Source: Gp6-AA40 sp036802945
Lineage (GTDB): Bacteria > Acidobacteriota > Vicinamibacteria > Vicinamibacterales > UBA2999
Assembly: GCA_036802945.1 (NCBI GenBank)
Contig: DAIRVG010000004.1
Span: 62,001-126,000 of the forward strand
Direction of reading: 5' to 3'
DNA length: 64,000 bases
The notes under the pieces are model-generated. The model saw only the letters and a list, made by a program, of their open reading frames with translations, was not told where the DNA came from and made no database searches. Shown one piece after another: positions 1-7,483 of the stretch. The position numbers were made by a program, and so were the translations under genes. Within the stretch, counting starts at the first letter, position 1; every line of letters begins with the position of its first letter.

Positions 1-64
1 TGGCCGCCGCCCCGATGAGCGCGCCAACCAACGCACCTCCCACCATCATTCGAGAATCGTTCAC
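1..64 (-). CDS. Partial small glycine-rich hydrophobic protein (5' end only)
   Basis: The first 64 bases, read on the minus strand, open with a possible GTG start four bases after a GGGAGG ribosome-binding site. The frame then reads through two methionines (at 49 and 46) into a Gly/Ala/Val/Leu-rich segment of the GALVGALIGAAA type, and it leaves the window without a stop. Such segments are typical of glycine-zipper or YtxH-like small membrane-associated proteins. It lies downstream of the mlaD-like gene on the same strand. Too little is visible for a real family call, and chance cannot be excluded. Confidence 0.35.
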   Translation of the reverse strand, partial: MNDSRMMVGGALVGALIGAAA

Positions 65-115
65 ACGTCCTCCCTTTCCATGGCCTGGACTAACTGGCTT
101 CCAAAACGGGTGCCA

Positions 116-1483
116 CTACCGGGTCGCGGTATTGACGAACTGCAACGCGGCTCGATCGAGAAACAACGTTAGAGACACACCATCCCAACGATCGCCCTCG
201 GGACTGCCAGGTGCCTCCTCGCCCAAACCGATGAAGCCCGCATTCTGCGCCGGCACGTCATACTTACTCAGCACATACGCACGGACTAATGCCGCGCGTC
301 TCCGTGAAAACTGGAACTGCTCAGCCACGGTCGGCGCCGGAGCGTAGCCTTCGACGACGATGGGGTTCGACGGCAGATACTTGAGGTAGGTCGACATCGC
401 CGAATCGATGCGCGCGCGACCGCCATCGGTCAGCAACTCGGTCCCGTCGGGCTTCACCTCGAACAGCACGCTCGACTTCAGCCAGATCCGCATGGCCTTT
501 CGTTTTCCGTTTTCGAGCACACCTGTTCGGTAATCCGCCGGAGAAATGGACGCGAGGTCGTAATAGCCGCGCTTGTTGAAGAAGCCGCGCAACAGGAAGT
601 TGTGCTTCATGGCCTCCATGTTGTCGGCGAGATCGGCAGTCGCTTCGCGCGCCTGACCCAGCGTCATGCGCATGTCGGCGAAGAGTCCCTGGGCTGGACC
701 TTCCTTTGACCGGAAGTCGACGATCGCGTGCCTCGCCTCCTCGGTGACCTGGCGCACGTTGGCCGTCACCATCTGCACCTGGTCCGCGATCCCCTTCGCG
801 CGTTCGTAGAGCGCGTCGTCGTGGATCAATTTCCCGAGGGTTCCGTTGCCCGCGTTGATGTTCGCTACCATCTCGCGCGCATCCTGCGAGATCTGCTTGC
901 CGTTCCTGGCAAACGCTTCGATATCGGGACGGATCTCCTCGACCATGGCGTGCGCGTCTTCGGCGGTCAGCGCCACCTGCTTGACGGCGGTCTCGACGTC
1001 GCCGCGCAGTTCGGTCACCGTCTGATTCACGATCGTGATGGTGTCGCTTGCCTGCTGCAGAAGGTCCGCAATCGCAAACGGTTCGCGCCCGGGTATGGTT
1101 CCGCCGTCCGGGAGCAGCGGTGCCGCCTCCGTGCCGGCGGAAATATTGAGGAAGACACCCCCAATGAGCCCCTCGGTCTGCGTCGCCGCGATCGAATCGG
1201 TTCTGATGATCGGATGCAAGGCCTCGCGGACTTCCATCTTGACCCTGAAGCTCCCCGAGGGGGACGCCGGCAGCTGAATCTCAGTGACCTCGCCCGCGGT
1301 CGCGCCAGCGACGCGCACCGTCGCGCCGACTTCGAGCTCGCCGAGTCGCTTGAACTCCGTGTAGACCGGAAACCGCTTTTCGAACAGCATGCGGCGCTCG
1401 CCGATCATGAAGAGCCCGACGGCGAACAACAAGAGCCCGATGACGACAAAGGCGCCCGCGCCGACCGCTCGTGAAGAAATCAT
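116..1483 (-). CDS. mlaD: MlaD-like MCE-domain protein with C-terminal OmpA-like domain
   Basis: A 455-residue periplasmic lipid-binding component of an Mla-type phospholipid ABC transporter. The ATG at 1483 is chosen because it follows GGGAGGCG at good spacing and begins directly with the anchor; the longer frame only adds sequence overlapping the ATPase gene. In order: one N-terminal membrane helix (about residues 7-28), an MCE/MlaD domain (about 36-115), a long helical central region rich in Ala/Glu/Val (about 150-315), and from about residue 331 an OmpA-like module (SSVLFEV at its start, FSRRRAALVRAYVLSKY, IGLGEEAP). Canonical MlaD is under 200 residues, so the OmpA-like tail is the unusual part. 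The Asp of the usual peptidoglycan-binding motif is not evident, although the Arg is kept. It is the third gene of an mlaE-mlaF-mlaD operon. Confidence 0.88.
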   Translation of the reverse strand: MISSRAVGAGAFVVIGLLLFAVGLFMIGERRMLFEKRFPVYTEFKRLGELEVGATVRVAGATAGEVTEIQLPASPSGSFRVKMEVREALHPIIRTDSIAATQTEGLIGGVFLNISAGTEAAPLLPDGGTIPGREPFAIADLLQQASDTITIVNQTVTELRGDVETAVKQVALTAEDAHAMVEEIRPDIEAFARNGKQISQDAREMVANINAGNGTLGKLIHDDALYERAKGIADQVQMVTANVRQVTEEARHAIVDFRSKEGPAQGLFADMRMTLGQAREATADLADNMEAMKHNFLLRGFFNKRGYYDLASISPADYRTGVLENGKRKAMRIWLKSSVLFEVKPDGTELLTDGGRARIDSAMSTYLKYLPSNPIVVEGYAPAPTVAEQFQFSRRRAALVRAYVLSKYDVPAQNAGFIGLGEEAPGSPEGDRWDGVSLTLFLDRAALQFVNTATR

Positions 1484-1499
1484 CTCCGGATCGCCTCCC

Positions 1500-2252
1500 T
1501 TACCCTGAGCCTTCAGATCGCATGAACGCGCGCACCATTTCGTCATCGCTGCGATCGAGCTCCTCGGCGGTGCCCTGAGCAATGATGCGCCCCTCGTGAA
1601 GCATGGCGAGCTCGTCGCCGACGTGGCGCGCGCTGGGGATGTTGTGGGTCACGACCACGAGCGTCGTCCCCTTCTTCTTCAAGTTGACGAGCAGCGCGTC
1701 GATCTCGGCGGATGTAATCGGATCGAGCCCGGCGCTCGGTTCATCTACCAGCAGGATGTCAGGGTCGAGGGCCATGGCGCGCGCCAATCCCGCACGTTTC
1801 TTCATGCCGCCGGAGAGATCTCCCGGCATTTTGTCGTAGTCCTTCTCGAGGTCGACGTCCGCGAGCTTCGCACGAGCCACCTCGCGGATCTTCGAGTCGG
1901 GCCAGTCGGTATGCCGCCGCATCGGGAACGCGACGTTCTCGCCGACCGTGATCGAGTCGAAGAGCGCGGAGTTCTGGAACAGGAACCCCATCGAGCGGCG
2001 GATTTCAGCGAGCTCGCGGCCGTTGAGCGCCGAGACGTCTTTGCCGTGCACGTAGACATGGCCGCTATCCGGACGAAGCAGCCCGATGATGTGCTTCAGC
2101 GTCACGCTCTTGCCGGTGCCGCTTCGGCCAAGCAGACAGAAGCCGGTGCCCTGCGCCACTTCCAGAGTGATGTTGTCGAGGACCTTGCGATCCTTGAATG
2201 CTTTCGTCACGCCTTCCAGCTTGACGGCGGGTGACGTGTCGTTCTGGTTCAT
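1500..2252 (-). CDS. mlaF: ABC transporter ATP-binding protein, MlaF-like
   Basis: The 250-residue ATPase of the Mla lipid transporter. Visible motifs are Walker A GRSGTGKS (42-49), a Q-loop in FLFQNSALFDS, the signature LSGGM (146-150), Walker B ILLVDEPSAGLD (166-177) and the H-loop His203. The KKRAGLARA stretch after the signature is typical of the MlaF/Mkl subfamily. The start at 2252 overlaps the stop of the permease gene by four bases (ATGA), which implies translational coupling. It would energise lipid transfer between MlaE in the inner membrane and the MCE protein encoded downstream. The direction of lipid transport cannot be read from the sequence. Confidence 0.95.
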   Translation of the reverse strand: MNQNDTSPAVKLEGVTKAFKDRKVLDNITLEVAQGTGFCLLGRSGTGKSVTLKHIIGLLRPDSGHVYVHGKDVSALNGRELAEIRRSMGFLFQNSALFDSITVGENVAFPMRRHTDWPDSKIREVARAKLADVDLEKDYDKMPGDLSGGMKKRAGLARAMALDPDILLVDEPSAGLDPITSAEIDALLVNLKKKGTTLVVVTHNIPSARHVGDELAMLHEGRIIAQGTAEELDRSDDEMVRAFMRSEGSG

Positions 2253-3031
2253 GCCTTCGCCGGGAACATGAAGAAGATGAATTTCACGAGGACGACGTTG
2301 CTCAGGATGATGCAGATGGACGCGAGCACCACGCTGCTGGTCGAAGCGCGGCCGACACCCTCGGTGCCTTGCGTGGTGTTGAAGCCCAGGTAGGACGCGA
2401 CGGTCCCGATGATCAAGCCGAAGACGGCGGTCTTGAGGGTCGCGGGAATGAAGTCGGTGAACTCGATCACCGAGAACGCGCGGTTGAAATAGAGCTGCGG
2501 CGACATCCCGCTGATCGACGCCTCGGCGACGAAGCCGCCGAAAATGCCGCAGAAGTCCATGATGGTCGTCAGCAGCGGCATGGCGATGATGCACGCGAGG
2601 ATGCGCGTCACGGCGAGGAACTTGAACGAGTCGACCGCGACCGCTTCGAGCGCGTCGATCTGCTCGGTGACCTTCATCGCGCCGAGCTCGGCCCCGATCC
2701 CGGCCCCCACGCGGCCGGAAATGAGGAGGCCGGCGACCAGCGGTCCGGTCTCGCGGATCAACGCAATCGCGAGCCCGGCGGGAATCATCGCTTCGGCGCC
2801 GAAACGCTCGAGCGAGGCGCGCGTGTGCATCGACAGCACGACGCCGATGGCGAAGCCCGACAGGGCGATGAGCGGTACCGAGCGCCAGCCGATTTCGAAG
2901 ACGTGCCGGGCGACTTCCTTCCACTCATACGGCGGCAGAAACGCTTCGTAGATCGCCCGTATACCGAAAAGCGCCACCTCGCCTACCCACGCGAGGGCAG
3001 ACAGAATCAGGAGGCCGAGCCGTTCGGTCAT
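2249..3031 (-). CDS. mlaE: MlaE-family ABC transporter permease
   Basis: A 260-residue integral inner-membrane protein of the MlaE/YrbE family. The conserved permease segment GRVGAGIGAELGAMKVTEQI, followed by DALEA, sits in the middle. An N-terminal amphipathic stretch precedes several hydrophobic helices, and the C-terminus ends on a final helix (KFIFFMFPAKA). It is the first gene of the minus-strand mla operon and overlaps the ATPase gene by four bases. No strong ribosome-binding site precedes the ATG at 3031. An inverted heptamer repeat lies just upstream (3078-3160). Confidence 0.93.
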   Translation of the reverse strand: MTERLGLLILSALAWVGEVALFGIRAIYEAFLPPYEWKEVARHVFEIGWRSVPLIALSGFAIGVVLSMHTRASLERFGAEAMIPAGLAIALIRETGPLVAGLLISGRVGAGIGAELGAMKVTEQIDALEAVAVDSFKFLAVTRILACIIAMPLLTTIMDFCGIFGGFVAEASISGMSPQLYFNRAFSVIEFTDFIPATLKTAVFGLIIGTVASYLGFNTTQGTEGVGRASTSSVVLASICIILSNVVLVKFIFFMFPAKA

Positions 3032-3077
3032 GCCCAGCCGTTGTGCAACGGCCGGGCCACATGGACGGGCTGTGAGC

Positions 3078-3160
3078 CGGGATTCGGGATTCGGGATTCG
3101 AGACTCACCGGACTTCGGGATTCGATTCCCGAATCCCGAATCCCGAATCCCGAGTCCCTA
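3078..3160. repeat. Heptamer-built inverted repeat (GGGATTC units)
   Basis: The left arm holds three or more tandem GGGATTC units (3078-3102) and another copy near 3116. The right arm (3125-3160) holds the complementary GAATCCC units. Together they could fold into a long imperfect hairpin. The right edge runs into the TAG stop codon of the response-regulator gene (3158-3160). It lies between two same-strand genes. Confidence 0.85.
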
Positions 3161-4594
3161 GTTTGCGGCTGGGGTAGAAGACGAGGCGGCCGCGGCCCGT
3201 TGCGCGGCGCGTTGATCCTGGATGTCGTGCTTCTTCATCTTGCTGTAGAGCGTGGGCCGATAGAGACCGAGGACCTGCGCTGCCTCCTGTTTGTTCCAGT
3301 TGGTTCGCTGCAGCGTCTGAATGATCGCCATTTTCTCGATTTCCGCGAGAGTTCGGTGCGGGGGAATCGTGAATTCCTGCGACGGGCTTCCCTCTTCGCG
3401 GATCGTCTCGGGAAGATCGTTCGGTGTGATTTCGCCACTCTTGCACACGAGCACGGCGCGCTCGATGGCGTTCTCGAGCTCGCGCACGTTACCGGCCCAT
3501 CGATTGCGGATGAGCAGGTGATAAGCGGCCGGCGAAATCGAGCGGACGCTCTTCTGGTAGCGCTGGTTGAACTTCGAAAGAAAGTGATTGCAGAGGAGCG
3601 GGATGTCTTCGGTCCGCTCTCGCAGCGGGGGGACCCGAAGGGTGATCGTGTTGATGCGGAAATACAGGTCTTCCCGCAGCTTGCCTTCCCGGAGCGCCGT
3701 CTCGAGATCGATGTTCGTCGCGCAAATGAGGCGGAAGTCGACGTGCACGAGGCGATCGCTGCCGATGGGCCGGTACTCGCGTTCCTGCAGCACCCGCAAC
3801 AGCTTCGTCTGAAGGTACGGGGGCATCTCGCCTATCTCATCCAGCAGCAGCGAGCCGCTTTCGGACATCTCGAAAAGCCCGACCTTGTCAGTGTTCGCGC
3901 CGGTGAATGCGCCCTTCTTGTAGCCGAACAGCTCGCTCTCGATCAGATCTTTTGGAATCGCCGCGCAGTTGATCTTGATGAAGGGGCCTTTGACTCGGTT
4001 CGAGTTGTAATGAATCGCGTTGGCAATGAGCTCCTTGCCGGTGCCGTTCTCCCCCTGGATCAGGATGTTCGCGTCGCTGGCCGCGACGCTTTCAACGAGC
4101 TCGAAGAGCTCCTTCATCTTCTTGCTCTGCCCGACGATGTTCGCGAAGCTGTATTGCCCCCGGATCTGCTCCTTCAACTGCTGATGCTCTGCGCGTTCCT
4201 GCGTGCGATCGATCGCACGCCCGACAATGTTCATGAGCCCATCCTGACTCACGGGTTTTTCAAGGAAGTAAAAAGCGCCGGCCTGTCCCGCCTCAACCGC
4301 GCGGGCAATGGTGCCCTGGCCGCTGATCACGATGATTTCAGGCCAGGAGTCGATCTCTTTCAATCGGCGAAGAAGCGACACGCCGTCGAGATCCGGCAAC
4401 ATCAGGTCGGTCACCACCACGTCGGGACGCCATTGCTTGAAGATTTCTTCGCCCCGGGTGCCGATGAGCGCCGTGCGCACCTCGTATCCCTCGGCCTCGA
4501 TGACCATCTTCAGCCACTCGGTCATCGCCGGCTCGTCGTCGATTGCAAGGACGCGCTTGCGCCGCTTGCTGGATGAAGGAGGTTGAGTCGCCAT
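3158..4594 (-). CDS. Sigma-54-dependent response regulator (NtrC family)
   Basis: A 478-residue transcription activator. The receiver domain (about 12-125) has Asp19/Asp20, phospho-acceptor Asp63 in VVVTDLMLPD, and Lys113. The AAA+ domain (about 150-380) has Walker A GENGTGKE (181-188), the sigma-54-contacting GAFTGA loop (228-233) and Walker B LLLDEIGE (249-256). A Fis-type helix-turn-helix follows near 430-460 (NKQEAAQVLGLYRPTLYSKMK), then an Ala/Ser-rich tail. The ATG at 4594 follows AGGTGA. No sensor kinase lies next to it, so it is an orphan regulator here. It probably activates genes transcribed by RpoN; the targets are unknown. Confidence 0.95.
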   Translation of the reverse strand: MATQPPSSSKRRKRVLAIDDEPAMTEWLKMVIEAEGYEVRTALIGTRGEEIFKQWRPDVVVTDLMLPDLDGVSLLRRLKEIDSWPEIIVISGQGTIARAVEAGQAGAFYFLEKPVSQDGLMNIVGRAIDRTQERAEHQQLKEQIRGQYSFANIVGQSKKMKELFELVESVAASDANILIQGENGTGKELIANAIHYNSNRVKGPFIKINCAAIPKDLIESELFGYKKGAFTGANTDKVGLFEMSESGSLLLDEIGEMPPYLQTKLLRVLQEREYRPIGSDRLVHVDFRLICATNIDLETALREGKLREDLYFRINTITLRVPPLRERTEDIPLLCNHFLSKFNQRYQKSVRSISPAAYHLLIRNRWAGNVRELENAIERAVLVCKSGEITPNDLPETIREEGSPSQEFTIPPHRTLAEIEKMAIIQTLQRTNWNKQEAAQVLGLYRPTLYSKMKKHDIQDQRAAQRAAAASSSTPAAN

Positions 4595-4731
4595 GCGTCA
4601 CCTATGTCTCGCTTTAAGGGCGTCACTCTAGCATAACCGCGTCCGCATTCAATACATACTGGGTGGCGGTAGGCGTAAACCCTACAGCGTGTAAGATTTT
4701 TATGCAGGCAGGCTACCGAAAACCGTTGCCC

Positions 4732-4737
4732 TATAAT
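4732..4737 (+). promoter_or_regulatory. Candidate -10 box (TATAAT) for a leaderless transcript
   Basis: A perfect TATAAT sits so that transcription would begin at about 4744-4745, which is the ATG of the small zinc-ribbon gene. No ribosome-binding site is visible before that ATG and no good -35 hexamer is seen. A leaderless mRNA is an inference from spacing only. Confidence 0.35.
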
Positions 4738-4744
4738 GCGGCGC

Positions 4745-4942
4745 ATGGCTGAACCGGACGGCACCGAGGGCCAGGACGTTTGCCGCGCGCGCGAAAGAGA
4801 CGAGCCATCCAGCCCACGGCGGGCCTGCGACACCGACAATCGGGAGATCTGCGAGCGGTGCGGCAAGGCCGAAATGTACCGGATGCACGCGGTCTGGCGT
4901 TGCCCGGAGTGCGGCTTCAAGACCGACTGTTGTGGGTGGTAA
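4745..4942 (+). CDS. Small zinc-ribbon-like protein
   Basis: A 65-residue ORF with a charged N-terminus and two Cys pairs near the C-terminus (CERC at 36-39 and CPEC at 53-56), followed by Cys62 and Cys63. Paired CxxC knuckles of this kind usually bind one zinc ion. The second ATG (4745) is preferred because it fits the TATAAT box just upstream. The carboxyltransferase gene starts 23 bases after the stop, so the two may share a transcript. The family is not recognised and no function is assigned. Confidence 0.6.
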   Translation: MAEPDGTEGQDVCRARERDEPSSPRRACDTDNREICERCGKAEMYRMHAVWRCPECGFKTDCCGW

Positions 4943-4965
4943 TTAGTCGTTCCGAACGACCTGTA

Positions 4966-6573
4966 ATGCAAACGATCCAATCCCGCATCCGCACCGACAC
5001 CCCAGAGTACGAAGGCAACTACAAGAAGATGACGGCGCTGGTCGCCGAGCTTCGGGATCGCCTTGCGCACGCGCGGGAGGGGGGCGGCGCGCGCTCCCTC
5101 CAGCGGCATCGCGAGCAGGGCAAGTTACCCGTGCGCGAGCGTCTTGATCTCCTTCTGGACGAGGGCTCGCCCTTCCTCGAGCTCTCGGCTCTTGCAGCGT
5201 GGGAGATGTACGAGAACGAGGCGCCTGGCGCGAGCCTTGTTACCGGCGTCGGACGCGTCTCGGGCCGTGAAGTGCTGATCGTTGCGAACGACGCCACGGT
5301 CAAGGGGGGCACGTACTATCCGATGACAGTCAAGAAGCACGTCCGCGCGCAGCAGATCGCGCTCGAAAACCGGCTGCCGTGCGTCTACCTCGTCGACTCC
5401 GGCGGTGCCTTCCTTCCACTTCAAGCGGATGTGTTTCCCGACAAGGAGCATTTCGGCCGCATCTTCTTCAACCAGGCGCGCATGTCGGCTGAACGCATTG
5501 CGCAGATTGCGGTGGTCATGGGCTCCTGCACCGCGGGCGGCGCGTACGTGCCCGCGATGTCCGATGAAACGATCATCGTGAAGGGGACCGGCACGATCTT
5601 TCTTGGCGGACCGCCGCTCGTGAAAGCGGCGACCGGCGAGGACGTCACCGCGGAGGAGCTTGGCGGCGCCGACGTCCACACGCGAATATCGGGAGTCGCG
5701 GACTACCTTGCCGAGGACGATCCACATGCGCTGCAGCTCGCGCGGACCATCGTGTCGACGCTCAACACGCGCAAGGACGTGCCGGGTGACATCGCGGCGC
5801 CCGAAGATCCCGCCTACGCGCCCGACGAGATTTACGGGATCGTGCCCTCGGACGTGCGAAAACCGTATGACGTTCGGGAAGTGATCGCGCGTCTCGTGGA
5901 CGGATCGCGCTTCGACGAGTTCAAGGAGCGCTATGCGCCGACGATCGTGACCGGGTTCGCGCGCCTCCACGGTTTCCTTGTCGGAATTGTCGCGAACAAC
6001 GGCGTGCTCTTTTCGGAATCGGCGCTGAAGGCGACGCATTTCATCGAGCTCTGCAACCTGCGCGGCATCCCGCTCATCTTTCTGCAGAACATTACGGGCT
6101 TCATGGTGGGTCGGCAGTACGAGCGCGGGGGCATCGCCAAGGACGGCGCGAAGATGGTGCACGCCGTCGCCAACTCAGTGGTCCCGAAGTTCACGATGAT
6201 CATTGGAGGGTCGTTCGGCGCCGGCAACTACGGGATGTGCGGCCGGGCGTTCGAGCCCCGCTTCCTCTGGATGTGGCCGAATGCGCGCATCTCGGTCATG
6301 GGCGGCGAGCAGGCCGCCGGCGTGCTCTCGACCGTCAAGCGCGAACAGCTCGCGCGCGACAACAAGATCCTCGGTGTGGAGGACGAGCAGCAGATCCGGC
6401 AGCCGATCCTCGACAAGTACGAGCTCGAAGGTTCGCCCTATTACTCCACTGCGCGGCTATGGGACGACGGCATTCTCGACCCGGCGCAGACGCGCACCGT
6501 GCTCGCGCTGGCGCTTTCGGCCGCGTTCAACGCCCCGATCCCGCCGGCACGGTTCGGCGTCTTCCGGATGTAA
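4966..6573 (+). CDS. Methylcrotonyl-CoA carboxylase beta subunit (carboxyltransferase)
   Basis: A 535-residue carboxyltransferase that moves the carboxyl group from carboxybiotin to 3-methylcrotonyl-CoA in leucine breakdown. The whole protein follows the MCC-beta pattern: YLVDSGGAFLPLQ, SCTAGGAYVPAMSDE, FLGGPPLVKAATGE, the C-terminal half with LQNITGFMVG, and SFGAGNYGMCGRAF. The length matches the family. The open frame extends upstream, but that part overlaps the zinc-ribbon gene in another frame, so the ATG at 4966 is taken as the start. The genes that follow encode the hydratase and biotin carboxylase of the same pathway, which supports methylcrotonyl-CoA over propionyl-CoA as substrate. 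Confidence 0.93.
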   Translation: MQTIQSRIRTDTPEYEGNYKKMTALVAELRDRLAHAREGGGARSLQRHREQGKLPVRERLDLLLDEGSPFLELSALAAWEMYENEAPGASLVTGVGRVSGREVLIVANDATVKGGTYYPMTVKKHVRAQQIALENRLPCVYLVDSGGAFLPLQADVFPDKEHFGRIFFNQARMSAERIAQIAVVMGSCTAGGAYVPAMSDETIIVKGTGTIFLGGPPLVKAATGEDVTAEELGGADVHTRISGVADYLAEDDPHALQLARTIVSTLNTRKDVPGDIAAPEDPAYAPDEIYGIVPSDVRKPYDVREVIARLVDGSRFDEFKERYAPTIVTGFARLHGFLVGIVANNGVLFSESALKATHFIELCNLRGIPLIFLQNITGFMVGRQYERGGIAKDGAKMVHAVANSVVPKFTMIIGGSFGAGNYGMCGRAFEPRFLWMWPNARISVMGGEQAAGVLSTVKREQLARDNKILGVEDEQQIRQPILDKYELEGSPYYSTARLWDDGILDPAQTRTVLALALSAAFNAPIPPARFGVFRM

Positions 6574-6578
6574 AAGGC

Positions 6579-6668
6579 AACCACGAAGATCGCGAACGTC
6601 ACGAAGGACACGAATAAAATAGTGTTTGTTCTTCGCGGCCTTCGAGATTTTCGTGAGCTTCGTGGTTA
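6579..6668. repeat. CACGAAG-type inverted repeat, 9-nt period
   Basis: The left arm has CACGAAGAT, CGCGAACGT and CACGAAGGA in a row. The right arm carries the complementary TTCGTG/CTTCG units and ends in CTTCGTGGTTA. It fills the spacer between two genes of the leucine-degradation set, so it would be transcribed with them and could form a long imperfect hairpin. Confidence 0.8.
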
Positions 6669-6672
6669 CGAC

Positions 6673-7461
6673 ATGTCATACGACTTCCTCCTCACCCGCC
6701 GCGAGGGCACAGTTGAGTACCTGACGTTGAACCGCCCGGACGTGCGGAATGCGTTCAACGACCAGGTCATCGTAGAGCTCACCGCGTGGGCGGCAACGAT
6801 CAACGCCGACGACGACGTGCGGTGCGTCGTGCTCGCGGGCGCGGGGAAAACCTTCTGCACGGGGGCCGACATCACGTGGATGTCGAACGCGCTTACCTAT
6901 ACGCACGATGAAAACGTGCGCGATGCGAATGCGATGGCGCGGATGTTCGCGGCACTCGATACGCTGCCGGTCCCCCTCATCGGACGCATTCACGGCGCCG
7001 CGCTTGGCGGCGGCGCCGGCCTCGCCTCCGTCTGCGACGTCGTCGTGGCCGAGGAGAACACGGTCTTCGGGTTCACCGAAGTAAAGCTCGGAATCCTTCC
7101 GTCCGTTATTTCCCCGTATGCGCTGGCAAAGATTGGACGCTCTGCCGCACGCGAGCTGTTCCTGACGGGAATGCGGTTCGGCGCGCTGCGCGCGAGAGAG
7201 ATCGGCCTTGTCCATGCGGTGGTCCCCGTAGACGAGCTCGACGTCATGGTCACGCTGTACGTCAACGAGATGCTGAGCGCGGCACCCGACGCACTTGCCA
7301 CGGCCAAGGCGCTGATCCCGCGAGTCTGGGCGCGAGGCGCCTCTGACGCCGCTGGACTGACCGCCGAAGCGATTGCCGCGCAGCGCGTGTCGGAAGAAGG
7401 CCAGGAAGGCCTCCGGGCGTTCCTCGAAAAGCGGAAGGCGAAGTGGAACATCAGCCAATGA
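6673..7461 (+). CDS. Enoyl-CoA hydratase family protein, probable methylglutaconyl-CoA hydratase
   Basis: A 262-residue crotonase-fold enzyme. Visible features are the oxyanion-hole segments AGAGKTFCTGADITWM and GRIHGAALGGGAGLASVCD, and the segment FGFTEVKLGILPSVISPYAL with its conserved Glu, which is characteristic of methylglutaconyl-CoA hydratases (LiuC type). The ATG at 6673 gives an N-terminus of family length; the longer frame begins inside the repeat upstream. Lying between the carboxyltransferase and biotin carboxylase genes, it would convert 3-methylglutaconyl-CoA to HMG-CoA. The next gene starts 22 bases after the stop. Confidence 0.88.
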   Translation: MSYDFLLTRREGTVEYLTLNRPDVRNAFNDQVIVELTAWAATINADDDVRCVVLAGAGKTFCTGADITWMSNALTYTHDENVRDANAMARMFAALDTLPVPLIGRIHGAALGGGAGLASVCDVVVAEENTVFGFTEVKLGILPSVISPYALAKIGRSAARELFLTGMRFGALRAREIGLVHAVVPVDELDVMVTLYVNEMLSAAPDALATAKALIPRVWARGASDAAGLTAEAIAAQRVSEEGQEGLRAFLEKRKAKWNISQ

Positions 7462-7483
7462 GACGAAAATCAACCACCGGGCG

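Noticed and set aside
2231..4576. Very long plus-strand open frame opposite the mla and response-regulator genes
   Set aside because: It is an Arg/Glu/Asp-rich antisense shadow caused by high GC; the minus-strand genes show clear family motifs.
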